In this document: piece by piece, positions 41,601 to 52,454 of the stretch
Numbering within the stretch: position 1 is the first letter of the stretch
Layout: every line of letters begins with the position of its first letter
DNA from: Paralvinella palmiformis
Taxonomy: Eukaryota; Annelida; Polychaeta; Terebellida; Alvinellidae
Assembly (NCBI GenBank): GCA_025642065.1
Contig: JAODUP010000050.1
Location: 1 to 64,000 of the forward strand
Direction of reading: 5' to 3'
Length of the DNA: 64,000 nt
The notes under the pieces: model-generated
The model's input: the letters and a program-made list of their open reading frames with translations, nothing else
Told to the model about the DNA's origin: nothing
Database searches by the model: none
Position numbers and translations under genes: made by a program

Positions 41601-44600
41601 GGGTTTGGTAGCAGCTCTCAGGAGATATGTGGCTGTTTCCTTCCTTATTAAGAATCGGATGGGCAGGATTCCTGATTATCTGTATATCATGATGGAGCTT
41701 GTATCGTTGGGAAGCCCCAAGATGTAGTGTAGTGGGACTCTTTCTATTCTTTCTAAGGTCTGTAAGGCTGAGTTGGAGGTCAGTAGAAGGACGGGAGCAG
41801 CGTATAGTAGAACAGGATGTATCAAGGACTTATAGTCTTATGTAGGGTTATGAGCATCTTCGTGTTGACACCAATCTTCAGAGTTGTGATGGCCTTGATC
41901 ATGATGAATCTGGAGTCTACGTTACGCGTTGTATCTGCTAAGTGACGAATCTATGGTGATCCCGAGATCATATTATAGTCGTTGACTATTTCTAGGTGTT
42001 GTAGGCCGAGTTTAAATTTAGGTTGTCTAGTTGTGTTGAAAGCCATGGTGTTGGTCTTAGCTGGAGAGAAGTATAAGCCTAAGCTGTTGGCTGCTTTGTC
42101 TACTCCGTTTCTGGAGTTTAACTGCTGGGCTATTTCCGTGTGAAATCAGAACGAGATCGTCGGCATAAGTCGGGATGTCTACTGATGGTGGGGGAGTGAC
42201 TGTCAGGAGTTGGGCGACAAGACCGTTGAAGATGGTAAGAGATATTATTGTTGAACCCTGAGGCCATCCATTGATGAGATCATGGGGGTCGGAGAAGGTT
42301 CCTTGAATCTTTACCGTTATCTTTCTGTTTGTTAAAAAGTCCTCTATCCATGTAATGATTCTCCCATGTATGCCCAGGGAGATAAGGGAGTCCAGCATGG
42401 AAAGATGATCAACACGCTCGAATGCCTTTCCAGCTCCATGAAGGCGACAAACACAGGTTTGTTTCTTTTGGGATATTTCTTGGCTGTGATCTTGTTTGCT
42501 AAATGAACGATAGCGTCTAGTGTTGATCTGTCGTCTTTGACGAATCCAAAGATATTAATCGCATTGGAGGTTTTCCACTGGGGTCTTGCTAGGATCATTA
42601 TCTCCATGATCTTTGAGATGGTGGACAATAGGGAGATGGGACGATGGCCTTTTCCTCCTGGAAGACTATTGCCCTCTTCCATTGTTCTGGTAGTTTTCCT
42701 TCAGTCCAGGATTGTTTGAATAAGTTGAGGATTCCCTTCTTAACGCGGGGCTTTCGCGTAGAAAATGTAGGCAAAGCCGTCCTATCCAGGGGCTGTCTTT
42801 CTGTGTCTTCTCAGTACAGTCTCGAGTTCGTGGAAGGTAAACAGCCTGTTTGTGTCTGGGTTTTTCTGTTTTGCTGCTGCTAAATTCGATTGTCTTAGTG
42901 GTAATTGTTATTTGAGGGCTGTGATGATGTTCTTGGATAGAGAAGTCTGGTCTGCTCTAGTTGTGAAATGGTCAGCGAGTCTGTTGGCTTCAACTTTTGG
43001 GTTTATTGTTTTGGCTTTTGGAGCAGACCCTTTTATCTTTCTAATCTCTCGCCAGATTTGTTTTGAGCTCATTTCAGCTAGTTTCTTGCACCATATGTCT
43101 CACTGCTGTTTCTTAAGTTAGAAGAGCTGCTTTTTGGTTGCTTGTTGGCAGGTACGACGTTTTTTTCTGTTTCGTTCGGTTGAGTTGGCCTTGAAAAGTT
43201 TGGTGAGCTGGCTTACTTCTTTCGGCCATTTTGGGCTTCTGGGGGATGAAGGAATGAGTATACTGGGTGGTCTTGTTTCCTGAGATGGGAATTGCTTCCA
43301 TCGCTGTTGTGGATTGGTAGATGGGTCTGGATCTGGACATGCAGTTTCTTAACTTCTTCGCAAAGAGATCCCAATCTGCTTTATCTGTTATCCATCTTGC
43401 TGGTATATGGATCCCCGGTGCCTTCTGGAAAGCACTGGTTATATAGATTATGTTAGCTATGTGGTCTAAAGTGAGTCTCTCATTTTGGTGCCAGTGTGTA
43501 GCTGTGAATAGTTGTGGGGACACAATGACTAGATCCATTGTATGCTGTGGTTGGAACTTTTGGATCGTTTATCACAATCCTCTGGGATATGTTTAGCTGG
43601 TCTAGTAGATGTAAGCCTGGTATGGTGCTAGACGATCCCCAGACGTCAGAATTGGCATTGAGGTCTCTTGCGAGAAGAAACTTCTTGGAATAAATCAAGT
43701 GTTGTGTTCTTGAATCCTTGTACTGTTCTGTTATAGTCAGTGTTTCCCAGTCTTTATTTGCTGTGTATTTGGGGATGGGGACACAGGGTACGTCAGCTCT
43801 AACTGCTGTGATGAGTCTTCTGTCAACTGTGGGAGAATTTGTCTTGGTTTATGGTACACAATGTTATCCTAGAGGTTTTTGTGGGGGAGCGTTCTTGATG
43901 ACAACATAATGTCTAGGTCCCTTAACATCAATTATTGAATAAAATAACCATTTGTCTGTTTTTGATTGTGCTCTTGTGTTTTTCACTTTCACCACATCAC
44001 CAACATCAAATATTTTCTCACCCTTTCTAGTTCTATCAAACTGAACTCTCTGAAACTCTTGCTTTTTGTTGACTAACTTAGTCAGATCAGAACTAAATTT
44101 AGCCTTATTCTCAGTTGTCGCTTCATGAGCAACTCAACTGGACTAAGCCCTGTGGTACCATGAGGTGTACTTCTATATCTTAACAGAAAATCTGCAATTC
44201 TGTGTTTGAGTGAACGCTCACTGTTTCTTTCTGGAACCTGTTTGGTGAAACCTTGCTTAAATAATCTCACTGTTCTTTCCACATCCCCGTTTGATGCCGA
44301 ATGATAAGGGGCAACTCTAATGCGTTTAATACCATTTTGTATCATAAATTCCTTAAATTCATGGGCAATGAACTGTGGTCCGTTATCGGACACCAACTGT
44401 TTGGGCAAACCATGCTGGGCAAAAATCAATCTCAAGTCATCAAGAGTTTTGTCTACTGTTGTCTTTTTCTTTCTAATGTTGTTTCTTATCTTCACAAAAA
44501 TCAATATGCACTCGTCGAAAAGGGTGATTTGGGTAAATTCATGGGTGTAAAGGTAGCTTTGTAGGAGTAGCTCTAACTCTTTGACATACAGCACATGCTC

Positions 44601-45997
44601 TAACTTTCGACTCAATATATGCATCTAATTTAGGCCACCATACATAACTACGTGCTAGGGTCTTCATCCTACACATACCGGGATGTTCCCAATGTAGTTC
44701 ATCTAATATGTGTCCTTGAAACTTTTTGGGAATGACTACTCTAGCACCCCATAATATGCAACCCTGTTCACATGATAACTCGTCACGTCTGTCATAAAAA
44801 GGTTTCAACACCTCAGGAATTTCATCACTGTTCCCTAGCCATCCATTTAGAACAAACTGATGAAATTTGCTTAAAATTGGATCTACTTTAGTTGGTTTGG
44901 AAACATCCTCTGCCAACACAGGAAAATTGTTATCTAAAACCTTAACTGCAAACACTTGACCTTCCATACCCTGACTACTTGACTCCGGGTTTGGCAACCT
45001 TGACAGAGAATCACAGTTGGCATGAGAGGCGGAGTTTCGATATTCAATATCGTTATCGTAAACAGACAGTAACAACGCCCATCGCTGCACGACTTACCGT
45101 TAAGCAGCACACTCTCAAAATAACCTTCATTAGAAGACTTAGACAGTGACATAACAGTATATATGCCTAAACAATCATTATCATCCTCCTGGTTAATAAT
45201 AATAGTCTTCTCTGTTACAACTTTAACTACACCTGCAGTAGGCTTAGTACTAGTAAAGTTTTTTGGTGTGTCCTTTGCCTAGTTTAGTCTTGCAAAATCT
45301 GGCAAAGTGACCTCGCTTTCTGCACCTTTTACAGGTCACGTCCTTATGTGGACAGTCAGGTGACAGATGGTTGTTTCCGCAGCGGTAACACGACACTGTG
45401 CCGGTAGTTGAACGAAATTCGCCTTTACTTCCTGGATACTTCATTTGACTACTTGTCACTTTATTCACAGTGCTTCGTGATGGATTCATTTCTTGTGCTT
45501 GTTTAGAAGACATCTCCATCGCTGTAGCGATTCGACACGCATCATCGAATGTTAAATGTTCAGTGTTTAACAGTTTATTTTGGATTTTAAAATCTCGTAG
45601 TCCACAAACAAATCGATCTCTCAAAGCTCGATTTAAATATTGGTTGAAGTTACAATGTATAGACAGTTTTTTCAACACTAGAATATAATCATTCACAGAT
45701 TCGCCAGCAATTTGATCCCTTTTTCGAAGTGAAAACTTTCCGAGATTTCCGACGGAGACGGATTAAAATGGCTGTTCAGTTTTTTTTAAATATTTCTTCC
45801 AGCACAATATCCTTTGGCTTAACAGGAGCCACTAAATTTCTTATTACCGCGTAAGTTTCTGGACCGACTTCACTGAGAAATATCGTTTTTTTTCTTTCTT
45901 TCACTCACGGCTTTTCGAGCAGCTGTTTGTTCTTCCGAGTTCCCCGCCACTTCCAAGATAATGTTCGCACGCACGCACACATAGGAGATAATTTAAC

Positions 45998-46034
<37 letters not shown>

Positions 46035-46299
46035 ATCCTCTAACTATTATCTTGTAACTGATTAGCAAAGTGTATTATAACAAACAATGACACATACAAC
46101 CGAGCACGTACACCAATTTTCTTTTCATTATATAAACGGTTGAGCTAAATATATCAGAGATAGTTGATGAGTGATGACCTAGTTTTTACAACTCATCTAT
46201 ACAAATAAAGGCGGTTGTGTGTGTTTGTGTTCGCAAAAAATACATTCACCATTTTTTTGTCTTTTCATAGCTCTCGGTAAAGTTTCTTTTTAATGAACA

Positions 46300-46338
<39 letters not shown>

Positions 46339-47400
46339 AATGTGCGTTGTGTGTGTATGTGTGTGTGTTTATTTGTTTGTGTCTTCGCAAAACATTCTGA
46401 TAAAAGGGTCTTAAACGGCGGTAAATATGACATTCGGCTTTTAAACTTGTTAATAACTAAGGTTAAATATATAGCTCGTACTCAACCGGCCAGAGTCGAG
46501 ATGTTTTATTTAGATCACTTTGTGAGAAAGAAAACGGGGTATTTCCAGGTGAACTCTTGTTCATCATCATGTTAAATGTAAGCTGCTGATCCCTTGAAAA
46601 CAGAAATAATTCTGACGTAGGAAACCCATCATACTACGGTCCGCTGAACAATCTACAAATCAAGTTCAATAATATAGGCCTTTCTTGAAAGTAATTCTTT
46701 TGATAATTCAATTACGCACAGTTCTTTAGTAAAACGGTAAATAAGACATTACTCTTTCCCGAAAATTACATCTAATTACACATAAATGACTATTGACATT
46801 AAATCTGTGCTCTTGTCGTTTGCATCAGCTCGACATTTGCACATTCTACTTCTTATAACTAAATATGTATTTGACACGAGTGTAGTCATATACCTGGGCT
46901 CAAACCCCGGCAAGGCTATGTCAGAAGGGTGTTTCATCCTTAGCCTAGCTTGATTACCGTAGGTCCTTTTAATCTACAATACGCACAAAAGTGGCCGTGA
47001 ACCAGCACCTTTTTTGATTTGCACTAAATGCATTAATGCACGTGAAAGATATAAATGTATTCTTCGTTTTTAAGTCTGTTACAAATGCACTTTGTTGGTA
47101 CGAATGCACTTTGTTGGTACAAATGCATTTTGTTGGTACGGTTTCAGGGAAATTAGCGATGTTTGTTGTATTTTTGTTTGTTGTCAGGATGTTCGCATAT
47201 GGATTACTTTAATGACTGACAATGTTTATTTTTTACAGTTGGAGATGACAATACAAGTTACCTGATTTACACAGGTATCGCGCTAGGTTTAGTTATTGGT
47301 ATTTGTATAATCATTATGTTGATTATCAGATGCAGGTAAGTTGTATTGAACTAAAAGGGATCAGTGTGTGTTTGCGTATGTATGTGTTTCTTTTATTCCA

Positions 47401-47436
<36 letters not shown>

Positions 47437-47442
47437 GGAGCA

Positions 47443-47490
<48 letters not shown>

Positions 47491-49875
47491 TAGCTGTATA
47501 TAGTAAGGCACAGGCACAGATAATCTCGAACCGTGAATTCAAACTCTGGACTCCAGAGAGGCCACCTTTCTTACTGAGACATGTGCATGAAGAAATAAAG
47601 TTTGAGGCTATAAAAATAATAAAATTTCCATTATTTGATCTACTCTCATGTATGACGGTTATTTTTGTTACCAAAGTCTGTTCTCAACGACTACCTGCAC
47701 AACATATAAGTTACATATGACCAATCATAACAGTTTATCGTAATAAATATTAATTTGTTATCAATATGTGCCAGGATAAATATCTATTTCTTTCTTGTTC
47801 TCTCACGCAGAAGATTGCGTAAACATTCTTCCAAAAGACACGAACGCTTAGATGAAGAAAATACAGAAAGTGAGTATGATGGACGACACAAACACAAACC
47901 TTCACGCTACATCCACATATGATGGACGACACAAACACAAACCTTCACGCTATATCCACATATGATGGACGACACAAACACAAACCTTCATGCTACATCC
48001 GCATATGGTGGACGACACAAATACAAACCTTCACGCTATATCCTCATATGATGGACGACACAAACACAAACCTTCACGCTATATCCACATATGATGGACG
48101 ACGCAAACCTTCACGCTATATCCACATATGATGGACGGCACAAACACAAACCTTCACGCTACATCCGCATATGATGGACGACACAAACACAAACTTTCTC
48201 GCTATATCCACATATGATAGACGACACAAACACAAACCTTTACGCTACATCCACATATGATGGACGACACATACACAAACCTTCTCGCTATATCCACATA
48301 TGATGGACAACACAAGCACAAACCGTCACGCTACATCCACATATGATGGACGACACAAACCTTCACGCTATATCCACATATGATGGACGACACAAACCTT
48401 CTCGCTATATCCACATATGATGGATGACACAAACCTTCACGCTACATCCACATATGATGGATGACACATACACAAACCTTCACGCTATATCTACATATGA
48501 TGGACGACACAAACACAAAACCTCACGCTACATCCACATATGATGGACGACACAAACACAAACCTTCACGCTACATCCATATATGATGGACGACACAAAC
48601 ACAAACTTTCTCGCTATATTCACATATGATGGACAACACAAACACAAAACTTCATGCTACATCCACATATGATGAACGACACAAACACAAACCGTCACGC
48701 TACATCCACATATGATGGACGACACAAACCTTCACGCTATATCCACATATGATGGACGACACAAACCTTCTCGCTATATCCACATATGATGGATGACACA
48801 AACCTTCACGCTACATCCACATATGATGGATGACACATACACAAACCTTCACGCTATATCTACATATGATGGACGACACAAACACAAACCTTCACGCTAC
48901 ATCCACATATGATGGACGACACAAACACAAACCTTCACGCTACATCCATATATGATGGACGACACAAACACAAACTTTCTCGCTATATTCACATATGATG
49001 GACAACACAAACACAAAACTTCATGCTACATCCACATATGATGAACGACACAAACACAAACCGTCACGCTACATCCACATATGATGGACGACACAAACCT
49101 TCACGCTATATCCACATATGATGGACGACACAAACCTTCTCGCTATATCCACATATGATGGATGACACAAACCTTCACGCTACATCCACATATGATGGAT
49201 GACACATACACAAACCTTCACGCTATATCTACATATGATGGACGACACAAACACAAAACCTCACGCTACATCCACATATGATGGACGACACAAACACAAA
49301 CCTTCACGCTACATCCATATATGATGGACGACACAAACACAAACTTTCCCGCTATATCCACATATGATAGACGACACAAACACAAACCTTCTCGCTATAT
49401 CCACATATGATGGACGACACAAACACAAACCTTCACGCTATATCCACATATGATGGACGACACAAACCTTCACGCTACATCCACATATGATGGACGACAC
49501 AAACACAAACCTTCACATTATATCATCGAACACTTCTCGTAAATCACCAATCTAGCTGATAGGTAATTTTAATTATTTCTATAAATAGCCATCGACTTAT
49601 CCGAGAATATCGACATATCTGTCCATCCGTCATCATCTACACAGAAACAACAGACGTCATCATGTGATCAAAACAATGGAGTACACGTATACGCTAAAGT
49701 TAACAAGACTAGGCACCTGTCAGGTAACGCCAGAGAAGACACCGACAAGGAAACGACGATGGGAGAAAGCGAGTCGCTTCCTAAGTCGACTGGTACTCAA
49801 GTACCAGTGTACGCCACAGTACAGAAGGAGAAGAAGAAGACGACAGATGTTCTCTATGAAAACATGAAACTCTAA
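38618..49875 (+). CDS. mucin-stalk single-pass receptor-like protein with tyrosine-motif tail (3' four exons, 204 aa)
   Basis: The exons are 38618-38789, 47239-47335, 47811-47869 and 49589-49875. All introns are GT-AG and phases match (1, 2, 1), giving 615 bases that end in TAA. Residues 1-57 are Thr/Ser-rich with a run of ten threonines, a likely O-glycosylated stalk. Residues about 65-87 (YLIYTGIALGLVIGICIIIM...) form a transmembrane helix, followed by the basic stop-transfer RCRRLRKHSSKRHER. The tail carries VHVYAKV (Y144), VPVYATV (Y184) and C-terminal VLYENMKL (Y199). YENM fits both the YxN (Grb2) and YxxM (PI3-kinase p85) SH2-binding patterns. This suggests a type I surface receptor or adhesion molecule signalling by tyrosine phosphorylation. 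The 5' end, with its signal peptide and any ligand domain, is not resolved. The family is unknown to me. Confidence 0.75.
39296..39421 (-). mobile_element. tRNA-like SINE fragment (family 5)
   Basis: Minus strand: CCCTCTATGGACTAGTGGGT head with A-box, and CTTCGAATCCTGGCCGTGAC B-box. It sits right at the 3' end of the LINE remnants. Confidence 0.5.
39440..43880 (-). mobile_element. non-LTR retrotransposon with endonuclease, RT and RNase H, decayed and split by a hAT element
   Basis: In minus-strand order: degenerate endonuclease (LLARDLNANSDVWGS at about 43670; later LTLDHIANI where SDH is usual), reverse transcriptase (HRPISLLSTISKIME at about 42640; PTYADDLVLISHG at about 42165), and RNase H (LNIYTDASSQANGTTAWA at about 41320; VILHWVPSHIDLEGNDRADK at about 41015). 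A C-terminal knuckle CRHCQQVYDPVHYRLNC follows (about 40700-40640). The last part, AALLIRKSTFLPDIITP, lies beyond the hAT insertion at about 39535-39460. The RNase H suggests an I, R1 or LOA-type clade. Many stops; inactive. Confidence 0.8.
39610..40637 (-). mobile_element. hAT-like transposon inserted in the LINE
   Basis: The left end CAGGGTTGGTCAG and the reverse of the right end, CAGGGGTTGGCCAAAAGCC, are inverted repeats that continue into CTAATACTGGCTGATTG-type subterminal matches. The minus strand encodes HECVFSNFNVIQTKLIN, like the hAT C-terminal dimerisation region. LINE coding is continuous across it. The flanks CTGAGCAG and TCGGGCAG are weakly matching 8-mers (5 of 8). Confidence 0.7.
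43880..45965 (-). mobile_element. Gypsy-type LTR retrotransposon fragment lacking most of pol
   Basis: Minus strand: Gag with two CCHC knuckles (CYRCGNNHLSPDC and CKRCRKRGHFARFC, about 45390-45290), a short protease start (about 45230-45095), then an abrupt junction at about 45092. After it come the end of RNase H (QRWALLLSVYDNDIEY), the integrase zinc domain (ACAVCQRVRATPTK) and the integrase core (VSDNGPQFIAHEF, ASNGDVERTVR). Most of protease, the reverse transcriptase and most of RNase H are deleted. No LTRs seen; frames are broken. It lies in the 8.4-kb intron of the receptor-like gene. Confidence 0.8.
45995..46336. repeat. (TA)n at 45995-46032 and (CA)n at about 46299-46336
   Basis: Two simple tracts in the large intron of the receptor-like gene, separated by about 260 bases without features. 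Confidence 0.85.
46885..47012 (+). mobile_element. tRNA-derived SINE (family 1), 5'-truncated
   Basis: CCTGGGCTCAAACCCCGGC, GAAGGGTGTTTCATCCTTAG, and an end at GCACAAAAGTGGCCGTGAAC. The head before the B-box is missing. Confidence 0.75.
47401..47484. repeat. (CT)n, (TG)n, (TA)n microsatellite
   Basis: CT run 47401-47425, TG to about 47437, then TA 47444-47484, within the 475-base intron between the transmembrane exon and the juxtamembrane exon. Confidence 0.92.
47876..49525. repeat. 43-bp minisatellite with 369-bp higher-order repeat
   Basis: The unit starts GATGGACGACACAAACACAA and contains CCTTCACGCTACATCCACAT; starts at 47878 and 47921 fix the 43-base period. A 37-base variant lacks one ACACAA. 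Marker variants such as GGACAACACAAACACAAAAC recur at 48631 and 49000, a 369-base step equal to six 43-mers plus three 37-mers. The array starts about 6 bases after the donor of exon 47811-47869 and ends about 65 bases before the last exon, so it fills the intron. Frames rotate (43 is not a multiple of three), so it is not coding. Confidence 0.93.
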
Positions 49876-50304
49876 TGTCTCAGAAGATCGCCTTTATCTG
49901 ATTCTATTATCATTATCTGGAGTTGATCATTATCTTTAAACTGGTAACAAACTATTATCAAAAGATTGCTGTATTTTCATATATTGGAAAAAAACACTGT
50001 TTCTCTCTCTCTTTCTCTCTGTGTGTGTGTATGATGTGTGTGTGTGTGTGTGTGTGGTGAGCGCGCGCGCCCATTGCAGTATGCTCAGTGTACGCAAATT
50101 CAGCAAATGCTTAATGTATTTTTCTCCAAATTCATTATATTTCTCAAATATCAATTTTTGCTCCAATATAATGTACAAACTTTCTAAATTCATAGCATGA
50201 CTGAATCGGCTTGTTTGTAAACGTAGTTACAGTTTTATCACCAAAACTGAGTTATGTTATAATTGAGTTGAGCAAATTTGAGTTTGAATCGTTGGTCACT
50301 CTTA
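49876..50304. other. 3' flank of the receptor-like gene
   Basis: No canonical AATAAA seen near the stop. Contains CT/TG/CG simple sequence at about 50000-50071, including GAGCGCGCGCGCCC. Confidence 0.45.
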
Positions 50305-50400
50305 AGACATATGTCATGGGAAAACATCCCACAAACACAGGCATGAATCGGATTCGAACTTACAACCTGGCGGTTTTCGGCGCAGCGCCGTCATCACTTT
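50305..50400 (-). mobile_element. tRNA-derived SINE fragment (family 2)
   Basis: AAAACATCCCACAAACACAG, GCATGAATCGGATTCGAAC and a reversed tRNA-like head. Adjoins the 3' end of the LINE that follows. Confidence 0.55.
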
Positions 50401-50404
50401 ATAT

Positions 50405-50858
50405 ATGTTTTATTCATTTCATTTCATTTCAACCACCAAGATTGGGGAAATACATACAAACAAATACAAATATGGTACAATACATTAAAATACACATAAA
50501 TAAGAATATTCGTGTATATTGAGAATATACAATTATAAGCAAATACTAAAATGCTCTGGTCAATAGAACAGACATTAAATAATAACAATGGATAAGTTGG
50601 TTGAAGTGAGTCTACAACTCGCATCATTGCATATACCATGGCGCGGGATATATTTAGTAAAAACACAGTCTGCTGTTAATAAGTCTAAAAGCGTGAGCCG
50701 ATGTATTATTTTACCTGGGATAGCTTTACCACAAGACATAAATACAGCTAAATCATTAACACATAGGTCACGTAAAGGAGAATTACCATTGACCTGAAAG
50801 AAAACTAAACCCAGCATCTCAGTGGTGTTTAATTGAGTCGCTATGACCAATCAGCGCT
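50405..50858 (-). mobile_element. 3' part of a LINE interrupted by the 50859-60305 nest
   Basis: Minus-strand frames read NGNSPLRDLCVNDLAVF and then YIPRHGICNDASCRLT, the C-terminal end of a LINE ORF2. The upstream part of what appears to be the same ORF lies at 60306-61480. Confidence 0.6.
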
Positions 50859-51160
50859 AACTTCCGGTAGGGGCAAAAGGCGCCGTTGAAGCGGCTGCGC
50901 TTCGAGTTTTGAACTTATGAATATGGACATTTATTGTGATGTGTGCATTATAATTTTGTGTGTGCAGAGATTTTGTATTATTCCTGTCCTATTTTATGCC
51001 ATCAAATATGTAAATATCGTTTTATGTAAGTCCCTAGATATAGTTTAGTTGGGATCAAACGCCAGACTGGCCGGGGGTTGCCGAATAGGCTAAATAGAAT
51101 AATAATTAAGCTTAATTTCCCGCCAAATACAGCTATGTTAAATGTGTTCCATATACTTAC

Positions 51161-51213
51161 CGATGAAAAGATATCCCGTTTGTATTACTTCCACGCCCAC
51201 GGCTTATGCAACC
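51161..51213 (-). pseudogene. THAP-domain exon, 3' half
   Basis: Directly after the retrotransposon, the minus strand reads (G)CISRGRGSNTNGISFHR and then a good donor (CG|GTAAGT at 51160). It continues the frame broken at 60218, giving the C-x(n)-C then F-H-R order of a THAP zinc finger. The exon is split by the LTR element and cannot be expressed as such. Confidence 0.65.
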
Positions 51214-51420
51214 TGTTTCAATATGTTCTATTCAGTAGAACAATTAATAAGTGATAACGCCAGTTGAGAACGCATGGCTTTATTAGGCTAACAATAGACA
51301 ACAAATCGGTAGGTGGCACCACAATAAGGTGATATCATTATATACAAAAGAGTAGTAGTAGTAGCTGTGCCACAATATAAGACTATACTGATATAATTAA
51401 AACTAGTGGATATTACAACA
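51214..51420 (-). repeat. LTR, 207 bp (3' LTR on the minus strand)
   Basis: Starts TG and ends CA on both strands (TGTTTCAATA ... ATTACAACA). Aligned with 60014-60217 it differs by about five substitutions and one 3-base TAG unit. Confidence 0.92.
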
Positions 51421-51433
51421 TCCTTCTTTTTCC
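51421..51433 (-). promoter_or_regulatory. polypurine tract
   Basis: On the minus strand GGAAAAAGAAGGA, directly against the 3' LTR: the plus-strand priming site for retrotransposon DNA synthesis. Confidence 0.85.
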
Positions 51434-51545
51434 ATTGTTTCTGAAGTTACCAAACAATGTATGATACATGTAAATCAAAATGATTAAATCAGTGGTGACA
51501 TGAATAAACACTTGAATATTGTTCATATGTTTAATTTTGCTGGTG

Positions 51546-52450
51546 CTATTCCCTTGGTTGATCTTTGTGATACACGAGTCGGTTTCGGCTTGGAGCAGAT
51601 GTGGTGTTCTGCTGGGTAGGCGTTGGCATTGGAACAGGTGTGTTGTTCTGCTGGGTAGACGTTGGTGTGTCATTACAGACATCTTCGCTTACTGGTGTAG
51701 CTGTAGAGTAATCACTCATTGCTGGTTGGTCAGCTACATAACGCTTCACTTTGGCATTGGTAGTTGATGAATAGGCATCATTTAGAGGGTCTGATTCATT
51801 GGTCTTGCGCAAGTGAGTTTGGTCATAACCCCCTTTTTCCGTGTAACATTTGGAGAATATGGTTTCATCCTTACTACAGTGCCTTCTTCTAGAACAACTA
51901 AGTCTTTGGCATTTCGGTTATAATATGCTGCTTGTTGGTATTTAGCATATTGTAACTTTGACTTAGTGTCTGTGCGTAAAGCGGGCTCCAGCAAACGATA
52001 GTAATGTACGTGTACGTCTATTTATTACATGTTGGGCTGGGCTAGGTAGGTCGCTTGTGGGTGTGTTGCGAATGTCCAATAATGCCAGATACGGATCAGC
52101 TCCTGATTCACGTGTTTTCTTCAGCATACGTTTGGCTGATTTTACTGCTGCTTCAACTTTCCCATTGGACCGCGCGTAGTGTGGACTGGATGTGACATGT
52201 TCAAAGTCATACTTCTGTGCGAATTTACGGAACTCATCTGCTGTGAACTGAGGCGCATTGTCCGTCATAACTGTAGTTGGTATGCCGTATCTTGAAAAGT
52301 GTGCTTTGATTTTTTCAATCACGGCATTCGAGATTGTACAATTAAGTTTATCAATTTCCCAGAAGTTGGGTACATCGTGAGGCACCAGGGTTTCCTTAGC
52401 TGGTGCTATTTCGAACATTCGGCATGTTTCACACGTACTGATGTATTGTT
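51546..52450 (-). pseudogene. retrotransposon integrase, broken
   Basis: The minus-strand frames contain TDNAPQFTADEF and SNGKVEAAVK, the second Asp and the Glu of the integrase DDE triad. A shorter C-terminal frame (51782-51994) with YNRNAKDL and VRMKPYSPNVTRKKG follows. Frames are interrupted near 51980 and 52440. Confidence 0.8.
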
Positions 52451-52454
52451 TCAG

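Noticed and set aside
47876..49525. CRISPR-like array of regular repeats
   Set aside because: Units are contiguous with no unique spacers, the genome is eukaryotic, and two unit lengths plus a 369-bp higher-order period mark a minisatellite.
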